A stretch of 64,000 nucleotides of DNA from Deltaproteobacteria bacterium (GCA_016933965.1 JAFGTS010000043.1:1-64000); one strand, 5' to 3'. Positions 26,593-35,130 are shown, numbered from the stretch's first letter. The notes: generated by a model not told the origin, from the letters alone. Numbers and translations: made by a program.

Positions 26593-27918
26593 CTATCCTC
26601 GTATTTGCTTCATGTGCTGAATTCTTTTTTCGATCAGTTCCTTCGTGCCGATATCCGGGCGGTGATCCACGGGCCCGCTGATCGCCGATACGGCCGATTC
26701 AGCCTTTTTCTCGGCCCCGTCCAGGTCCCCCGCTATCCCCACCACGCCGACGGCCCGCGATGTGGTCATGAAAAGCCCGTCATCGCGACGGTCCACCGAG
26801 GAATAGTAGAGATTCACATCCTGCACGTTCTCCACCTCTATTTTCGCAGAGGTGGTCTTCGCGTCGGGATGGTCCTTTGGCAGGCCATATCCCCGGGGCA
26901 CGACGTATTTGCATACTGTGGCTTTCTTTTCGAACTCCACGGGCAGCCTGTCGAGCGTTCCGTCGATGACGGCCCGGCAGAGTTCCACAAAATCGGTGCG
27001 GAGCAGGGGCAGGATGTTCATCGCCTCGGGGTCCCCGAAGCGCGCGTTGTACTCGAGAAGCCGCACGCCGTCCCGGGTGATGATGAAGCCGCCGTACATG
27101 ATCCCCTTGTAATACTCGCCGGTTTCCCGGTAAATGGCGTCGGCTACCCTCCGGGTGATATCAAGACCGGCTTCAACATCCTCCCGCCCCATGAAGGGAA
27201 GTAAATGGTCCTCCATTGAATAGGAACCCATCCCGCCCGTGTTCGGACCCCTGTCCCCCACGAAGCGTCGCTTATGGTCCTGCACCGGTGGTGTGGCGAC
27301 GACGGTCTTTCCGTCACAGAGACACTGTAATGAAAATTCCTCGCCGTCGAATTTTTCTTCCACGATGACCGAGGCGTGTTCGCTGAGTATCGACCGGCAC
27401 TGTTCCAGGGCTTCCTCTTTGCTCTGAAAATGATCACCCTGGACCAGGACGCCCTTTCCCCCCGTCAGGCCGTCCGGTTTGATCACCACCTGTTCGAGTT
27501 CGCTCATGAACCCGGCGATGCCCTCGAGGGAATGAAAGACCCTGAACCGTGGGTTCCCGGGAATGTCGTATTTTTTCAGCAGCTCCCGCGTGAAGGATTT
27601 CGATGTTTCCAGCCGTGCCAGGTTCCTGGTGGGGCCAACGGCGGGGATACCCCGCGCCGCCAGCGCGTCGACGACGCCCCTGTCAAGAGGGTCCTCCGGG
27701 CCGATACAGGCGAAATCCACGGCATGCTCGACGGCGAATCGCGCGATGGCGTCCGGGTCGTCATAGGTTCCAAGCCGGACCGCCTTCGAGAGCGACGCGA
27801 TGCCGGGGTTGTTGGATTTCATATATGCGTACAACACCGGATCATGACCGGAACGCATGATGCGTTCCGCCATGACGTGCTCCCGCGCGCCGTTTCCGAC
27901 CAAGAGAACCTGTACCAT
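26593..27918 (-). CDS. purD: Phosphoribosylamine-glycine ligase
   Basis: A protein of about 441 residues; ATG 27927 is also possible. AGGAGG precedes both, with better spacing for 27918. It is an ATP-grasp enzyme with N-terminal VGNGAREHVMAE, the PDGLTGGKGV loop, and EYNARFGDPE near the active site. It makes glycinamide ribonucleotide. It is the first gene of the run down to the histidine kinase, read from the promoter at 27999-28027. Confidence 0.93.
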   Translation of the reverse strand: MVQVLLVGNGAREHVMAERIMRSGHDPVLYAYMKSNNPGIASLSKAVRLGTYDDPDAIARFAVEHAVDFACIGPEDPLDRGVVDALAARGIPAVGPTRNLARLETSKSFTRELLKKYDIPGNPRFRVFHSLEGIAGFMSELEQVVIKPDGLTGGKGVLVQGDHFQSKEEALEQCRSILSEHASVIVEEKFDGEEFSLQCLCDGKTVVATPPVQDHKRRFVGDRGPNTGGMGSYSMEDHLLPFMGREDVEAGLDITRRVADAIYRETGEYYKGIMYGGFIITRDGVRLLEYNARFGDPEAMNILPLLRTDFVELCRAVIDGTLDRLPVEFEKKATVCKYVVPRGYGLPKDHPDAKTTSAKIEVENVQDVNLYYSSVDRRDDGLFMTTSRAVGVVGIAGDLDGAEKKAESAVSAISGPVDHRPDIGTKELIEKRIQHMKQIRG

Positions 27919-27998
27919 GTGCGTCATACCTCCTGTAGACCTGCCGTTACCATTCCTGTCGTTCAATTGGATGTGATCAGATCGATCATAGAAAATCA

Positions 27999-28027
27999 CC
28001 TATATCCAAAAAGACATTATTCGTCAA
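27999..28027 (-). promoter_or_regulatory. Sigma-70 promoter for the purD-led gene run
   Basis: On the minus strand: TTGACG (28022-28027), 17-bp spacer, TATAGG (27999-28004), about 80 bp before the purD start. No riboswitch-like structure is evident in the short leader. Confidence 0.6.
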
Positions 28028-28048
28028 TGATTGACAACTTCGGGGATC

Positions 28049-28086
28049 GGGATTGGGGATTACGGAGTAGAAGGATTATGGATTAG
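28049..28086. repeat. AATCC-rich microsatellite (locus 3 of 4)
   Basis: Reads GGATT-type units on the plus strand, the complement of loci 1 and 2. It adjoins a CCTCCCTTT palindrome, as locus 2 does. Confidence 0.7.
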
Positions 28087-28094
28087 ATTTTTCA

Positions 28095-28115
28095 CCTCCC
28101 TTTTGCAAAGGGAGG
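28095..28115. repeat. CCTCCCTTT palindrome (copy 2)
   Basis: CCTCCCTTT (28095-28103), loop TGC, AAAGGGAGG (28107-28115). Same stem and loop size as 10087-10107, with flanking bases TTTTTCA in inverted orientation. Confidence 0.75.
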
Positions 28116-28162
28116 CCGGGAGGGATTTTTGTATGTAAAATCCCCCCAACCCCCCCTTTGTC

Positions 28163-28264
28163 AAAGGGGGGCTCTGGGTACGTTACTTTATCAAAGGGGG
28201 GCTTTCGGTTTGGTGCTTTACCAAAGGAGGGGCTTTCAGTACGTTACTTTATTAAAGGGGGGCT
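28163..28264. repeat. 30-bp imperfect tandem repeat, four copies
   Basis: Units start AAAGGGGGGCT or AAAGGAGGGGCT at 28163, 28193, 28223 and 28254, a period of 30-31 bp. An open frame runs through it, but the low-complexity product looks like repeat translation, not a protein. There are no unique spacers, so it is not a CRISPR array. Confidence 0.75.
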
Positions 28265-28267
28265 TTT

Positions 28268-28303
28268 CACTTTGCCACTTTGCCACTTTGTCGCTTTGCC
28301 ACT
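28268..28303. repeat. 8-bp tandem repeat CACTTTGC, 4.5 copies
   Basis: Five consecutive units with two substitutions directly follow the 30-bp repeat array, in the gap upstream of the sigma-54 activator gene. The rest of this gap (28000-28452) holds the other repeats listed and one -24/-12 element. Confidence 0.75.
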
Positions 28304-28380
28304 CTTCCCTCGCGTCTACCGTTCCAGCGACCTGTCGGGAAACATCATGATCGCCCTGCGAAAAACCTGTTTGACAAACA

Positions 28381-28396
28381 TGGCATGAATGCTGCA
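28381..28396 (+). promoter_or_regulatory. Sigma-54 promoter before the activator gene
   Basis: TGGCATGAATGCTGCA has the GG (-24) and GC (-12) dinucleotides at the right spacing and matches the TGGCACG-N4-TTGCA consensus except two positions. It lies 57 bp before ATG 28453. No GATGC-N6-GCATC dyad is seen nearby. Confidence 0.6.
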
Positions 28397-28452
28397 AAGT
28401 ACTCCGATATTGGTGGCTGGTTGATGAGAACGGCAATACCGGTGGTGCATAT

Positions 28453-30216
28453 ATGATGCTGAAAGACAGCCCGGAATTCCTGATGAAGATCATTCCCGAT
28501 ACGTTCTTCCGGGCATTGATCGATTCCGCCTATTTCGGAATTCTCGCGGTCGACCGGGAGGGGGGTGTGTTCTACGCCAACCAGGCGGCGAAAAAACTCC
28601 TGGGCTATGAGGATGTTACGGACTTCGCATCAATGCGTATCGCTGACATGGATGCCCAACTCTGGGAGGATTACAGAAAGATCATCGGCACGGGGGTTCC
28701 CCAGTTGAACGTGCCCTATAGTCACCGGGGCAGTAACGTGATCAGTCACCGTACGCCCATTGAAGCGGAAGGTGAGATAATCGGGATCGTCAGCGTGTTC
28801 CAGAGCCTCGAGGAGTATGAGAAGCTTGCCATGGACATATTCAGGGTCAGGGAATATGCCGACGAAATAGAAGCGATCATCGGCTCGTCGTACGACGGCA
28901 TCTACGTGACCGACGGAGACGCCAACACGATCAGGGTCAACGCCGCCTATGAGAAGATCACCGGTATCAAGGCCGCCGAGGTGCTGGGAAGGAACATGCG
29001 GGACCTTGTCAGGGAGGGGTATTATGACGAGAGCGTATCACTGAAGGTCCTCGAAAAGCGGGAGACCATCACCATCCGCCAGACGCTGAAATCGGGCAAG
29101 GAGATACTGGTAACGGGCAATCCCATCTATGACGAGGCGGGCAACATCAAGATGATCGTTACCAACGTGCGGGATATGACGGAGCTGGTCGAGTTGAACA
29201 AACGCCTGGAAGCGTCGCTGGGGTTGACGACGGCCTACAAGGAGCGGCTCCAGGAACTGCAGCGATCGGCCGTCCGGCAGAGCGATCTGATACGGGTGTC
29301 CGAGGCCATGCTCCATGTCTATGATCTGGTTGAGCGGGTATGCATGACGGACGCGACGGTCCTGATATACGGTGAGACCGGCGTAGGTAAGGACCGGGTG
29401 GCCGAGGAGATACACGACAAGTCGAAGCGCTCCGAGAGCGGCATATTTGTCAAGATAAACTGCGGTGCCATTCCCGAAACGCTCCTCGAAAGCGAACTGT
29501 TCGGCTACGACAAGGGGGCTTTTACCGGGGCGAAGCGGGAAGGCAAGGCGGGGCTCTTCGAGGTGGCCGACGGGGGGACGCTGTTCCTCGATGAAGTGGA
29601 ATCGATGCCGCTGGTCCTGCAGTCAAAGCTGCTGCGGGTGCTTCAGAACTTCGAGATCACCCGGGTCGGTGGAACTGTGCCGAAAAAGGTCGACGTCCGC
29701 CTGATCTGTGCCTCGAATCAGGACCTGAAGGAACTGATCGAAAGAAAGGAATTCAGGGCGGACCTTTACTACCGGCTGAACGTGGTCCCCATTTATGTCC
29801 CGCCCCTGCGGGAACGGAGGGACGACATTCCCTACCTGATCAATCTTTTTCTCAAGCAATTCAATGAGAAACACGGGAGGAACATGATGCTCAGTCGTGA
29901 TTCCTTCGACATGCTCTGCCATTATAACTGGCCGGGGAATGTCCGCGAACTGGCAAACGTCATCGAGCGGCTCGTGGTCGTCACCTCGGACAGCATCATT
30001 TATCCCCATCACCTTCCCCTGGAGTTCTGCGAAAAGGTCCGGTATGACACGCTGAGCGGCGACGTAACGCTCAAAGAACACCTGGAAAAGGTTGAAATGG
30101 CGGTCATCAGGAACGCCGTCGAAAAATATGGAAGTGCCAGAAAGGCGGCACCCCATCTCGGCATCGATCCCTCCACGCTCACGCGCAAGCTGAAAAAAAG
30201 CACCACTAACGGTTAA
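28453..30216 (+). CDS. Sigma-54-dependent activator with PAS sensor domains
   Basis: A protein of 587 residues. Two PAS domains fill about residues 15-100 and 130-245. The AAA+ domain follows with Walker A GETGVGKD at residues 307-314 and the sigma-54-contacting GAFTGA at 355-360. A Fis-type helix-turn-helix ([21 protein letters not shown]) ends the protein. There is no receiver domain, so it senses a ligand or redox state directly, not by phosphorylation. It is probably expressed from its own sigma-54 promoter. The next gene block on the same strand is the 4-hydroxybutyrate pathway with a matching promoter, so it is the likely activator. Confidence 0.9.
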   Translation: MMLKDSPEFLMKIIPDTFFRALIDSAYFGILAVDREGGVFYANQAAKKLLGYEDVTDFASMRIADMDAQLWEDYRKIIGTGVPQLNVPYSHRGSNVISHRTPIEAEGEIIGIVSVFQSLEEYEKLAMDIFRVREYADEIEAIIGSSYDGIYVTDGDANTIRVNAAYEKITGIKAAEVLGRNMRDLVREGYYDESVSLKVLEKRETITIRQTLKSGKEILVTGNPIYDEAGNIKMIVTNVRDMTELVELNKRLEASLGLTTAYKERLQELQRSAVRQSDLIRVSEAMLHVYDLVERVCMTDATVLIYGETGVGKDRVAEEIHDKSKRSESGIFVKINCGAIPETLLESELFGYDKGAFTGAKREGKAGLFEVADGGTLFLDEVESMPLVLQSKLLRVLQNFEITRVGGTVPKKVDVRLICASNQDLKELIERKEFRADLYYRLNVVPIYVPPLRERRDDIPYLINLFLKQFNEKHGRNMMLSRDSFDMLCHYNWPGNVRELANVIERLVVVTSDSIIYPHHLPLEFCEKVRYDTLSGDVTLKEHLEKVEMAVIRNAVEKYGSARKAAPHLGIDPSTLTRKLKKSTTNG

Positions 30217-30364
30217 TTAAAAAGGAAACAATCCAGAGTGCCGCCTGGATCAAGGCCCCGGTCGTGGCGGCAGGCATCTCGTCGGGCGTCAATTTGTCGT
30301 CGTCCCTGTCATAATGACCTGCCATGACCGGATGTCGAAAACGGTTTGGGGTGCTTACCCACGA

Positions 30365-30380
30365 GATGCAATTCTGCATC
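30365..30380. promoter_or_regulatory. Upstream activator-site candidate A1
   Basis: GATGC-AATTCT-GCATC, a perfect 5+5 dyad, 306 bp before the -24/-12 element at 30671. The first of three evenly placed copies in the 573-bp gap between the activator gene and abfD. The rest of that gap shows no gene. Confidence 0.7.
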
Positions 30381-30462
30381 GGGGTTCTCACCTGTCGCGA
30401 TTTGGGTGTTATGTAATTAAATCAGATGGCTGTGAGATGCTCACGCTATGCGGTGCACGCCC

Positions 30463-30478
30463 GTTGCATTCCTGCATC
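30463..30478. promoter_or_regulatory. Upstream activator-site candidate A2
   Basis: GTTGC-ATTCCT-GCATC, nine of ten dyad bases, 98 bp after A1. Confidence 0.68.
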
Positions 30479-30543
30479 AATAGTGTGAAAAAGAAGATAT
30501 TTTCCCTGATTTCAATGACATGTTTTTTTCATCATCCCCTGTT

Positions 30544-30559
30544 GATGCATTGCTGCATT
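30544..30559. promoter_or_regulatory. Upstream activator-site candidate A3
   Basis: GATGC-ATTGCT-GCATT, nine of ten dyad bases, 81 bp after A2 and 127 bp before the -24/-12 element. Confidence 0.68.
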
Positions 30560-30670
30560 ATTCTTTTTTTCACTTTCCTGTGGATCGATGAGGAACGGGT
30601 TGCCCCGTAAGAACGGTAACCCTTTGTATTTTAATCACTATTGTGGAATGAGCCGGCCGGACCGATTCTG

Positions 30671-30686
30671 TGGCATGATAATTGTA
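30671..30686 (+). promoter_or_regulatory. Sigma-54-type promoter before abfD
   Basis: TGGCATGATAATTGTA: the -24 GG is intact and the -12 reads GT instead of GC. Spacing is correct and the element is 119 bp before ATG 30790. It shares TGGCATGA with the elements at 28381 and 50969. Confidence 0.55.
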
Positions 30687-30789
30687 GGACCTTTTGCAGC
30701 GTTACAGAATGCCGGCGGTCCGCTGGCGCGGTTCGGCCGGTTCAGAAATATAAACCGTTTTTTCACAGCATTTCCGAAGGAGGCTCTGT

Positions 30790-32256
30790 ATGAGTAAATT
30801 AATGAATGCCAAAGAATATGAGGAAAGCCTTCGAAAATTGAATTTGAAGGTATACATGTTCGGTAAACGGGTCGAGAGCCCCGTTGATGATCCGATCATC
30901 CGCCCTTCCATGAACGCCGTGGCAATGACCTATGAGCTTGCCCACCGGCCCGAATATGAAGACCTGATGACCGACACGTCTCACCTCACCGGAGAAAAGG
31001 TAAACCGGTTCTGCCACATTCACCAGTCGGTGGGTGACCTGGTAAAAAAGAGCAAAATGGGTCGCCTCCTTGGCATGAAGACCGGTTGCTGCTTTCAGCG
31101 CTGCGTGGGCATGGATGCCTTGAACGCCCTTTCCATCACCACCCACGCGATCGATCAGAAGTACGGCACGGAATACAACAAACGCTTTTTGGAGTACCTG
31201 AAGTACGTACAGGAAAACGACCTCACCTGTGACGGTGCCATGACGGACCCGAAAGGTGACCGGAGCCTGGCGCCCCACGCGCAGCCCGATCCGGACGCCT
31301 TCATGCATGTCGTGGAAGAACGTCCCGACGGAATCGTCGTGAGCGGCGCGAAAGCCCATCAGACGGGCGCCGTCAATTCCCACGAGATCATCATCATGCC
31401 CACCATTACTATGCGGGAGGCCGATAAGGATTACGCCATTTCCTTCGCCCTGCCGAGCGATGCCGAGGGTATCACCTACATTATCGGCCGCCAGTCCTGT
31501 GACACCAGGAAATCGGAAGGGATGACGCTCGACCGCGGCAACATGCACTACGGTGGTCACGAGGCGCTGGTCGTCTTCGACAAGGTCTTCGTTCCCTGGG
31601 ACCGCGTGTTCATGTACAAGGAATATGACTTCTCGACCCAGCTGGTGGAGAATTTCGCCGCCTATCACCGGCAGAGTTACGCGTGCAAGGTCGGTGTCGG
31701 CGATGTCCTGATCGGTGCCACCCAGACAGTCGCAGAGTATAACGGTGCCGATAAGGCTTCCCATGTGAAGGACAAGATCGTCGAGATGAACCACCTCAAC
31801 GAGACGCTTTACTGCGGCTGCATCGCCTGCGCGTCCGAAGGTCACAAGGAGCCGAGCGGCACCTATCTGGTTGACGTGCTTCTCGCCAATATCCACAAAC
31901 ACAACGTCACCCGTTTCCCTTATCAGATAGCGCGGCTTGCGCAGGACATCGCCGGCGGCCTGCTGGTCACATTGCCTTCGGCGGCCGATTTCGCATCGCC
32001 TGAAGTGGGGAAATTGATGGAAAAGTACTACAAGGCGAAAGCCGATGTGCCCACGGAGCACAGAATGAGGATTCTGCGGCTTATCGAGAATCTGACGCTC
32101 GGTACGGCGGCAGTGGGGTACCTGACGGAGTCGATGCATGGTGCCGGTTCTCCCCAGGCGCAGCGGATCATGATTACCCGGATGATCAACCTTGAATTGA
32201 AAAAACAAACGGCGAAGGAACTGTGCGGGATAGAGAAGGGGGATCACCTCAGCTGA
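30790..32256 (+). CDS. abfD: 4-hydroxybutyryl-CoA dehydratase/vinylacetyl-CoA isomerase
   Basis: A protein of 488 residues, the usual family length. The enzyme is an FAD and [4Fe-4S] dehydratase that turns 4-hydroxybutyryl-CoA into crotonyl-CoA. The cluster ligands are recognisable: Cys101 and Cys105 in CCFQRC and His293 and Cys299 in YHRQSYACK. The flavin region (QTGAVNSHEII) is also typical. The His-to-Cys gap is six residues here against seven by the published numbering of the clostridial enzyme (His292, Cys299). GGAGG precedes the ATG. It leads the pathway block abfD, CGGC protein, abfT, dehydrogenase and gabT. Confidence 0.88.
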   Translation: MSKLMNAKEYEESLRKLNLKVYMFGKRVESPVDDPIIRPSMNAVAMTYELAHRPEYEDLMTDTSHLTGEKVNRFCHIHQSVGDLVKKSKMGRLLGMKTGCCFQRCVGMDALNALSITTHAIDQKYGTEYNKRFLEYLKYVQENDLTCDGAMTDPKGDRSLAPHAQPDPDAFMHVVEERPDGIVVSGAKAHQTGAVNSHEIIIMPTITMREADKDYAISFALPSDAEGITYIIGRQSCDTRKSEGMTLDRGNMHYGGHEALVVFDKVFVPWDRVFMYKEYDFSTQLVENFAAYHRQSYACKVGVGDVLIGATQTVAEYNGADKASHVKDKIVEMNHLNETLYCGCIACASEGHKEPSGTYLVDVLLANIHKHNVTRFPYQIARLAQDIAGGLLVTLPSAADFASPEVGKLMEKYYKAKADVPTEHRMRILRLIENLTLGTAAVGYLTESMHGAGSPQAQRIMITRMINLELKKQTAKELCGIEKGDHLS

Positions 32257-32510
32257 AAATCGGTCTTAAGTACTGTGGCGGATGCAGGGCACAGTATAAC
32301 AGGGTTAAGACCGTCGAATATATACGATCACGATTGGGGGACGATGTTTCATTCGTTCCCCCCGATCGTGACGATCTCGATTTTGTTCTGATCGTGGCGG
32401 GATGTAAAACGGCCTGTGTCGATGTCTCACCCTTTGAAGGCCATCCCATCCGCTACATTACGAGCGAGGAAGATGCGGAGCAACTGATTGCTGATTTGCG
32501 CAAGGATTAA
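32223..32510 (+). CDS. Small CGGC-motif protein, unknown function
   Basis: A protein of about 95 residues. The GTG start at 32223 overlaps the end of abfD by 34 bp, so it appears translationally coupled. The sequence opens IGLKYCGGCRAQYNR, and a second Cys pair occurs in VAGCKTACVD. The CxxC at the end of a predicted first beta-strand is reminiscent of thioredoxin-like or SelW-type proteins, but I cannot name a family. Its place between the dehydratase and CoA-transferase suggests a helper role, for example cluster maintenance or redox. No other data support that. Confidence 0.7.
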   Translation: MRDREGGSPQLKIGLKYCGGCRAQYNRVKTVEYIRSRLGDDVSFVPPDRDDLDFVLIVAGCKTACVDVSPFEGHPIRYITSEEDAEQLIADLRKD

Positions 32511-32531
32511 ATCAAGGAGGTCACGAGACTG

Positions 32532-33827
32532 ATGTGCTGGGAGGAAATATACAAAAGTAAACTGACCACCGCGGAAGAAGCGGTGAAACATATCAAGTCG
32601 GGCGACCGGGTCGTCGTCGGCCACGCCTCGGGGTCACCCGAGGTACTCCTCAAGGCAATGGTGGAAAACAAGGAAGCCTATGAGGACGTTGAGATCGTAC
32701 ACATGGTCGCCATGGGTCCATCTGAGTATTGCCTGCCTGAAAACGCCAAGCATTTCATCCACAACTCACTTTTTGCGGGCGGGACATCCCGCAAGGCCAT
32801 TCATGACGGGCGGGCCGTCTTCACACCGTCCCACTTCAGCCAGATACCGCGCCTGTTCCGGAAGAAGGTGCTCCCCGTCGACGTCACCCTGTGCATGTTG
32901 TCATCTCCCGATGAGCATGGCTATTGTTCGTTCGGTATTTCCGTCGATTATACGAAACCAGCGGCGGAGAGCTCGAAGATCGTGATAGCCGAGGTGACGC
33001 CCCATATGCCGAGGACGCTGGGTGACGCGTTCATCCACGTATCCCGGATCGATCATATCGTTGAATGCGACTCGAAACCGATCGTTCTGCAGCCGCCGAA
33101 GATCGGCGAACTCGATGAAAAGATCGGCGGGTACTGCGCCGAACTGATCGAGGACGGTGCCTGCCTGCAGCTGGGTATCGGTGCCGTTCCCGATTCGATC
33201 CTGAGCTTTTTGAAAAGCAAGAAAGATCTGGGGATTCACACGGAAATGTTTTCCGACGGTGTTGTTGACCTGGTGAAAGAAGGGGTCATCAACTGCTCCC
33301 GAAAGAATTTTCATCCCAACAAGATGGTGGCGACCTTTTTCATGGGTACCGAGAAGCTGTACAACTTCGTACACAATAACCCCATGGTGGAGATGTTTCC
33401 CGTTGATTACACCAACAACCCGGCCAATGTGGCACGCAATGACAACGTGGTCTCCATCAATTCCGCCCTGCAGGTGGACCTGACGGGCCAGGCCTGCTCG
33501 GAGTCGATCGGATACAAGCAGTTCAGCGGGACGGGCGGCCAGGCCGATTTCGTGCGAGGTGCCGCGTGGTCCCATGGCGGGGTCTCCATCCTTGCCTTCC
33601 ACTCGACCGCCGCAAAGGGGACCCTGTCGAGGATCGTCCCCCATCTCGACGAAGGCGCCATCGTGACCACGACGAGGACGGATATCCATTATGCCGTTTC
33701 GGAATACGGCATCGCCGAACTCCGGGGGAAATCGGTTCCCCAGCGCGCGGAAGCACTTATCAGTATAGCCCATCCGGATTTCAGGGCCGATCTGAAGAAG
33801 GAATTCTCACGGATCTATAACAGATAG
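32532..33827 (+). CDS. abfT: 4-hydroxybutyrate CoA-transferase
   Basis: A protein of 431 residues of the acetyl-CoA hydrolase/transferase family. It moves CoA from acetyl-CoA or butyryl-CoA to 4-hydroxybutyrate. The predicted catalytic glutamate, Glu238 in GIHTEMFSDG, sits at the same number as in the characterised clostridial AbfT. CoA-binding loops such as FSGTGGQADFVRGA are conserved. AAGGAGG precedes the ATG. Context, between abfD and a 4-hydroxybutyrate dehydrogenase, favours this substrate over acetate or butyrate. Confidence 0.88.
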   Translation: MCWEEIYKSKLTTAEEAVKHIKSGDRVVVGHASGSPEVLLKAMVENKEAYEDVEIVHMVAMGPSEYCLPENAKHFIHNSLFAGGTSRKAIHDGRAVFTPSHFSQIPRLFRKKVLPVDVTLCMLSSPDEHGYCSFGISVDYTKPAAESSKIVIAEVTPHMPRTLGDAFIHVSRIDHIVECDSKPIVLQPPKIGELDEKIGGYCAELIEDGACLQLGIGAVPDSILSFLKSKKDLGIHTEMFSDGVVDLVKEGVINCSRKNFHPNKMVATFFMGTEKLYNFVHNNPMVEMFPVDYTNNPANVARNDNVVSINSALQVDLTGQACSESIGYKQFSGTGGQADFVRGAAWSHGGVSILAFHSTAAKGTLSRIVPHLDEGAIVTTTRTDIHYAVSEYGIAELRGKSVPQRAEALISIAHPDFRADLKKEFSRIYNR

Positions 33828-33873
33828 TCAGTGTTCTCGATGGCGGTAACGCGACCCTTTCCTTGCGGGAGCG

Positions 33874-33903
33874 CATCCCGCCGGTGACCATGCCGGCGGG
33901 ATG
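33874..33903. terminator. Hairpin between abfT and the dehydrogenase gene
   Basis: CATCCCGCCGG (33874-33884) pairs perfectly with 33893-33903, an 11-bp stem with an 8-base loop. Only TTT follows, so termination is probably partial and may set different levels for the genes after it. Confidence 0.55.
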
Positions 33904-33978
33904 TTTCCGTGAGCCATCGATTCGATACATCCGCCATGCCGGCGGAACAACTACATACTGCCGAGAGGAGGAAACAGC

Positions 33979-35130
33979 ATGGTTCATGTCTTTACGACCA
34001 CACCCAGGATCGTAATGGGCCCCGGTGCCATCAAGACCATCGGGGAAGAAGTCAGGAACCGGGGTGTCAGAAAGGTCCTGATCGTGACCGATAAAGGGGT
34101 TGTCGGTGCCGGCCTGACAAAGGCCGTTGAGTCGTCGCTCAAGGCCGCAAAGGTCAGCTACGCGATATTCGACGGCGTTGAACCGGATCCGCGCTATGAG
34201 ATCGTCGCCGACTGCGTTGCCATGGCAAAGAAGGAAAAGGCGAAACTGCTCATCGGTCTGGGCGGCGGAAGTCCCATTGACATCGCCAAGACATCGGCCG
34301 TCATGGTGACGAACAAGGGACCCATCGGCGCGTACTTCGGCGTCAACCTGATCCCGAAACCGGGACTGCCCACCATCATGGTTCCGACGACGGCGGGTAC
34401 GGGCAGCGAAGTGACGCCCATCGCCATTCTTTCGGACGAAGGGGAAAAACTGAAAAAAGGCGTCGTCAGTCCCCACATGTACCCTGCGGCAGGCATTCTT
34501 GATCCGGAACTGACCGTCGGTCTTCCGCCGCATGTCACGGCGGCGACGGGAATGGATGCCCTCATTCATGCCGTCGAGGCCTACACGTCGATCAACGCGA
34601 CGGGCATGACCGACATGTACTGTATCCGGGCGATCAGCCTCATTTATAACAACCTGCGAACGGCATACGCCAAGGGCGATAACATGGCCGCCCGGACGGC
34701 CATGATGGAAGGTGCCCTTCTGGCGGGTATCGGTTTCGCCAATGCGGGCGTCACGGCCGTCCATGCCTTTGCCTACCCGATCGGCGCCGAGTTCCATATC
34801 CCTCACGGGATCGCCAACACCCTGATGCTGCCCCATGTCATCCGTTACAACGTGCTGGGCAATCTTCCGAAATTCGCCGGCCTTGCCGGTCCCTTCGGGA
34901 TCCCCACGGCGGGTCTCGACGACCTGCAGATAGTGGACCGCGTCATCGCGGCGATCGACCGCCTGGCGGACGATATCAGGGTCCCGCGGCATCTCGCCGA
35001 TTACGGGGTGACAGAAAAGGACGTGCCCATGCTGGCGGAAGGCGTGATGAAAGTGACCCGGCTTCTGGCGAACAATCCGAGGACGTTGCTCCTCGAGGAT
35101 GCCAAGGCGATCTACCGGGCGGCCCTGTAA
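33979..35130 (+). CDS. Iron-containing alcohol dehydrogenase, probable 4-hydroxybutyrate dehydrogenase
   Basis: A protein of 383 residues of the type III alcohol dehydrogenase family. NAD(P)-binding is shown by GGGSPIDIAKT and TTAGTGSEVTP. Metal ligands are in GMDALIHAVEAY (Asp and His) and in HAFAYPIGAEFHIPHG (two His). The family includes 4-hydroxybutyrate dehydrogenase, which reduces succinic semialdehyde. Neighbours abfD, abfT and gabT make this the likely substrate, but sequence alone does not exclude another alcohol. GAGGAGG precedes the ATG. Confidence 0.82.
   Translation: MVHVFTTTPRIVMGPGAIKTIGEEVRNRGVRKVLIVTDKGVVGAGLTKAVESSLKAAKVSYAIFDGVEPDPRYEIVADCVAMAKKEKAKLLIGLGGGSPIDIAKTSAVMVTNKGPIGAYFGVNLIPKPGLPTIMVPTTAGTGSEVTPIAILSDEGEKLKKGVVSPHMYPAAGILDPELTVGLPPHVTAATGMDALIHAVEAYTSINATGMTDMYCIRAISLIYNNLRTAYAKGDNMAARTAMMEGALLAGIGFANAGVTAVHAFAYPIGAEFHIPHGIANTLMLPHVIRYNVLGNLPKFAGLAGPFGIPTAGLDDLQIVDRVIAAIDRLADDIRVPRHLADYGVTEKDVPMLAEGVMKVTRLLANNPRTLLLEDAKAIYRAAL

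Noticed and set aside
28163-28303. Possible CRISPR array
   Set aside because: Units are contiguous with no unique spacers, and no cas genes are near.
28129-28350. Open frame through the tandem repeats
   Set aside because: The product is only the translated repeat; no start signal.
30314-30610. Open frame of 98 codons in the gap before abfD
   Set aside because: Overlaps the three activator-site candidates, has no ribosome-binding site, and its product is a low-quality mix of Cys, His and Phe.
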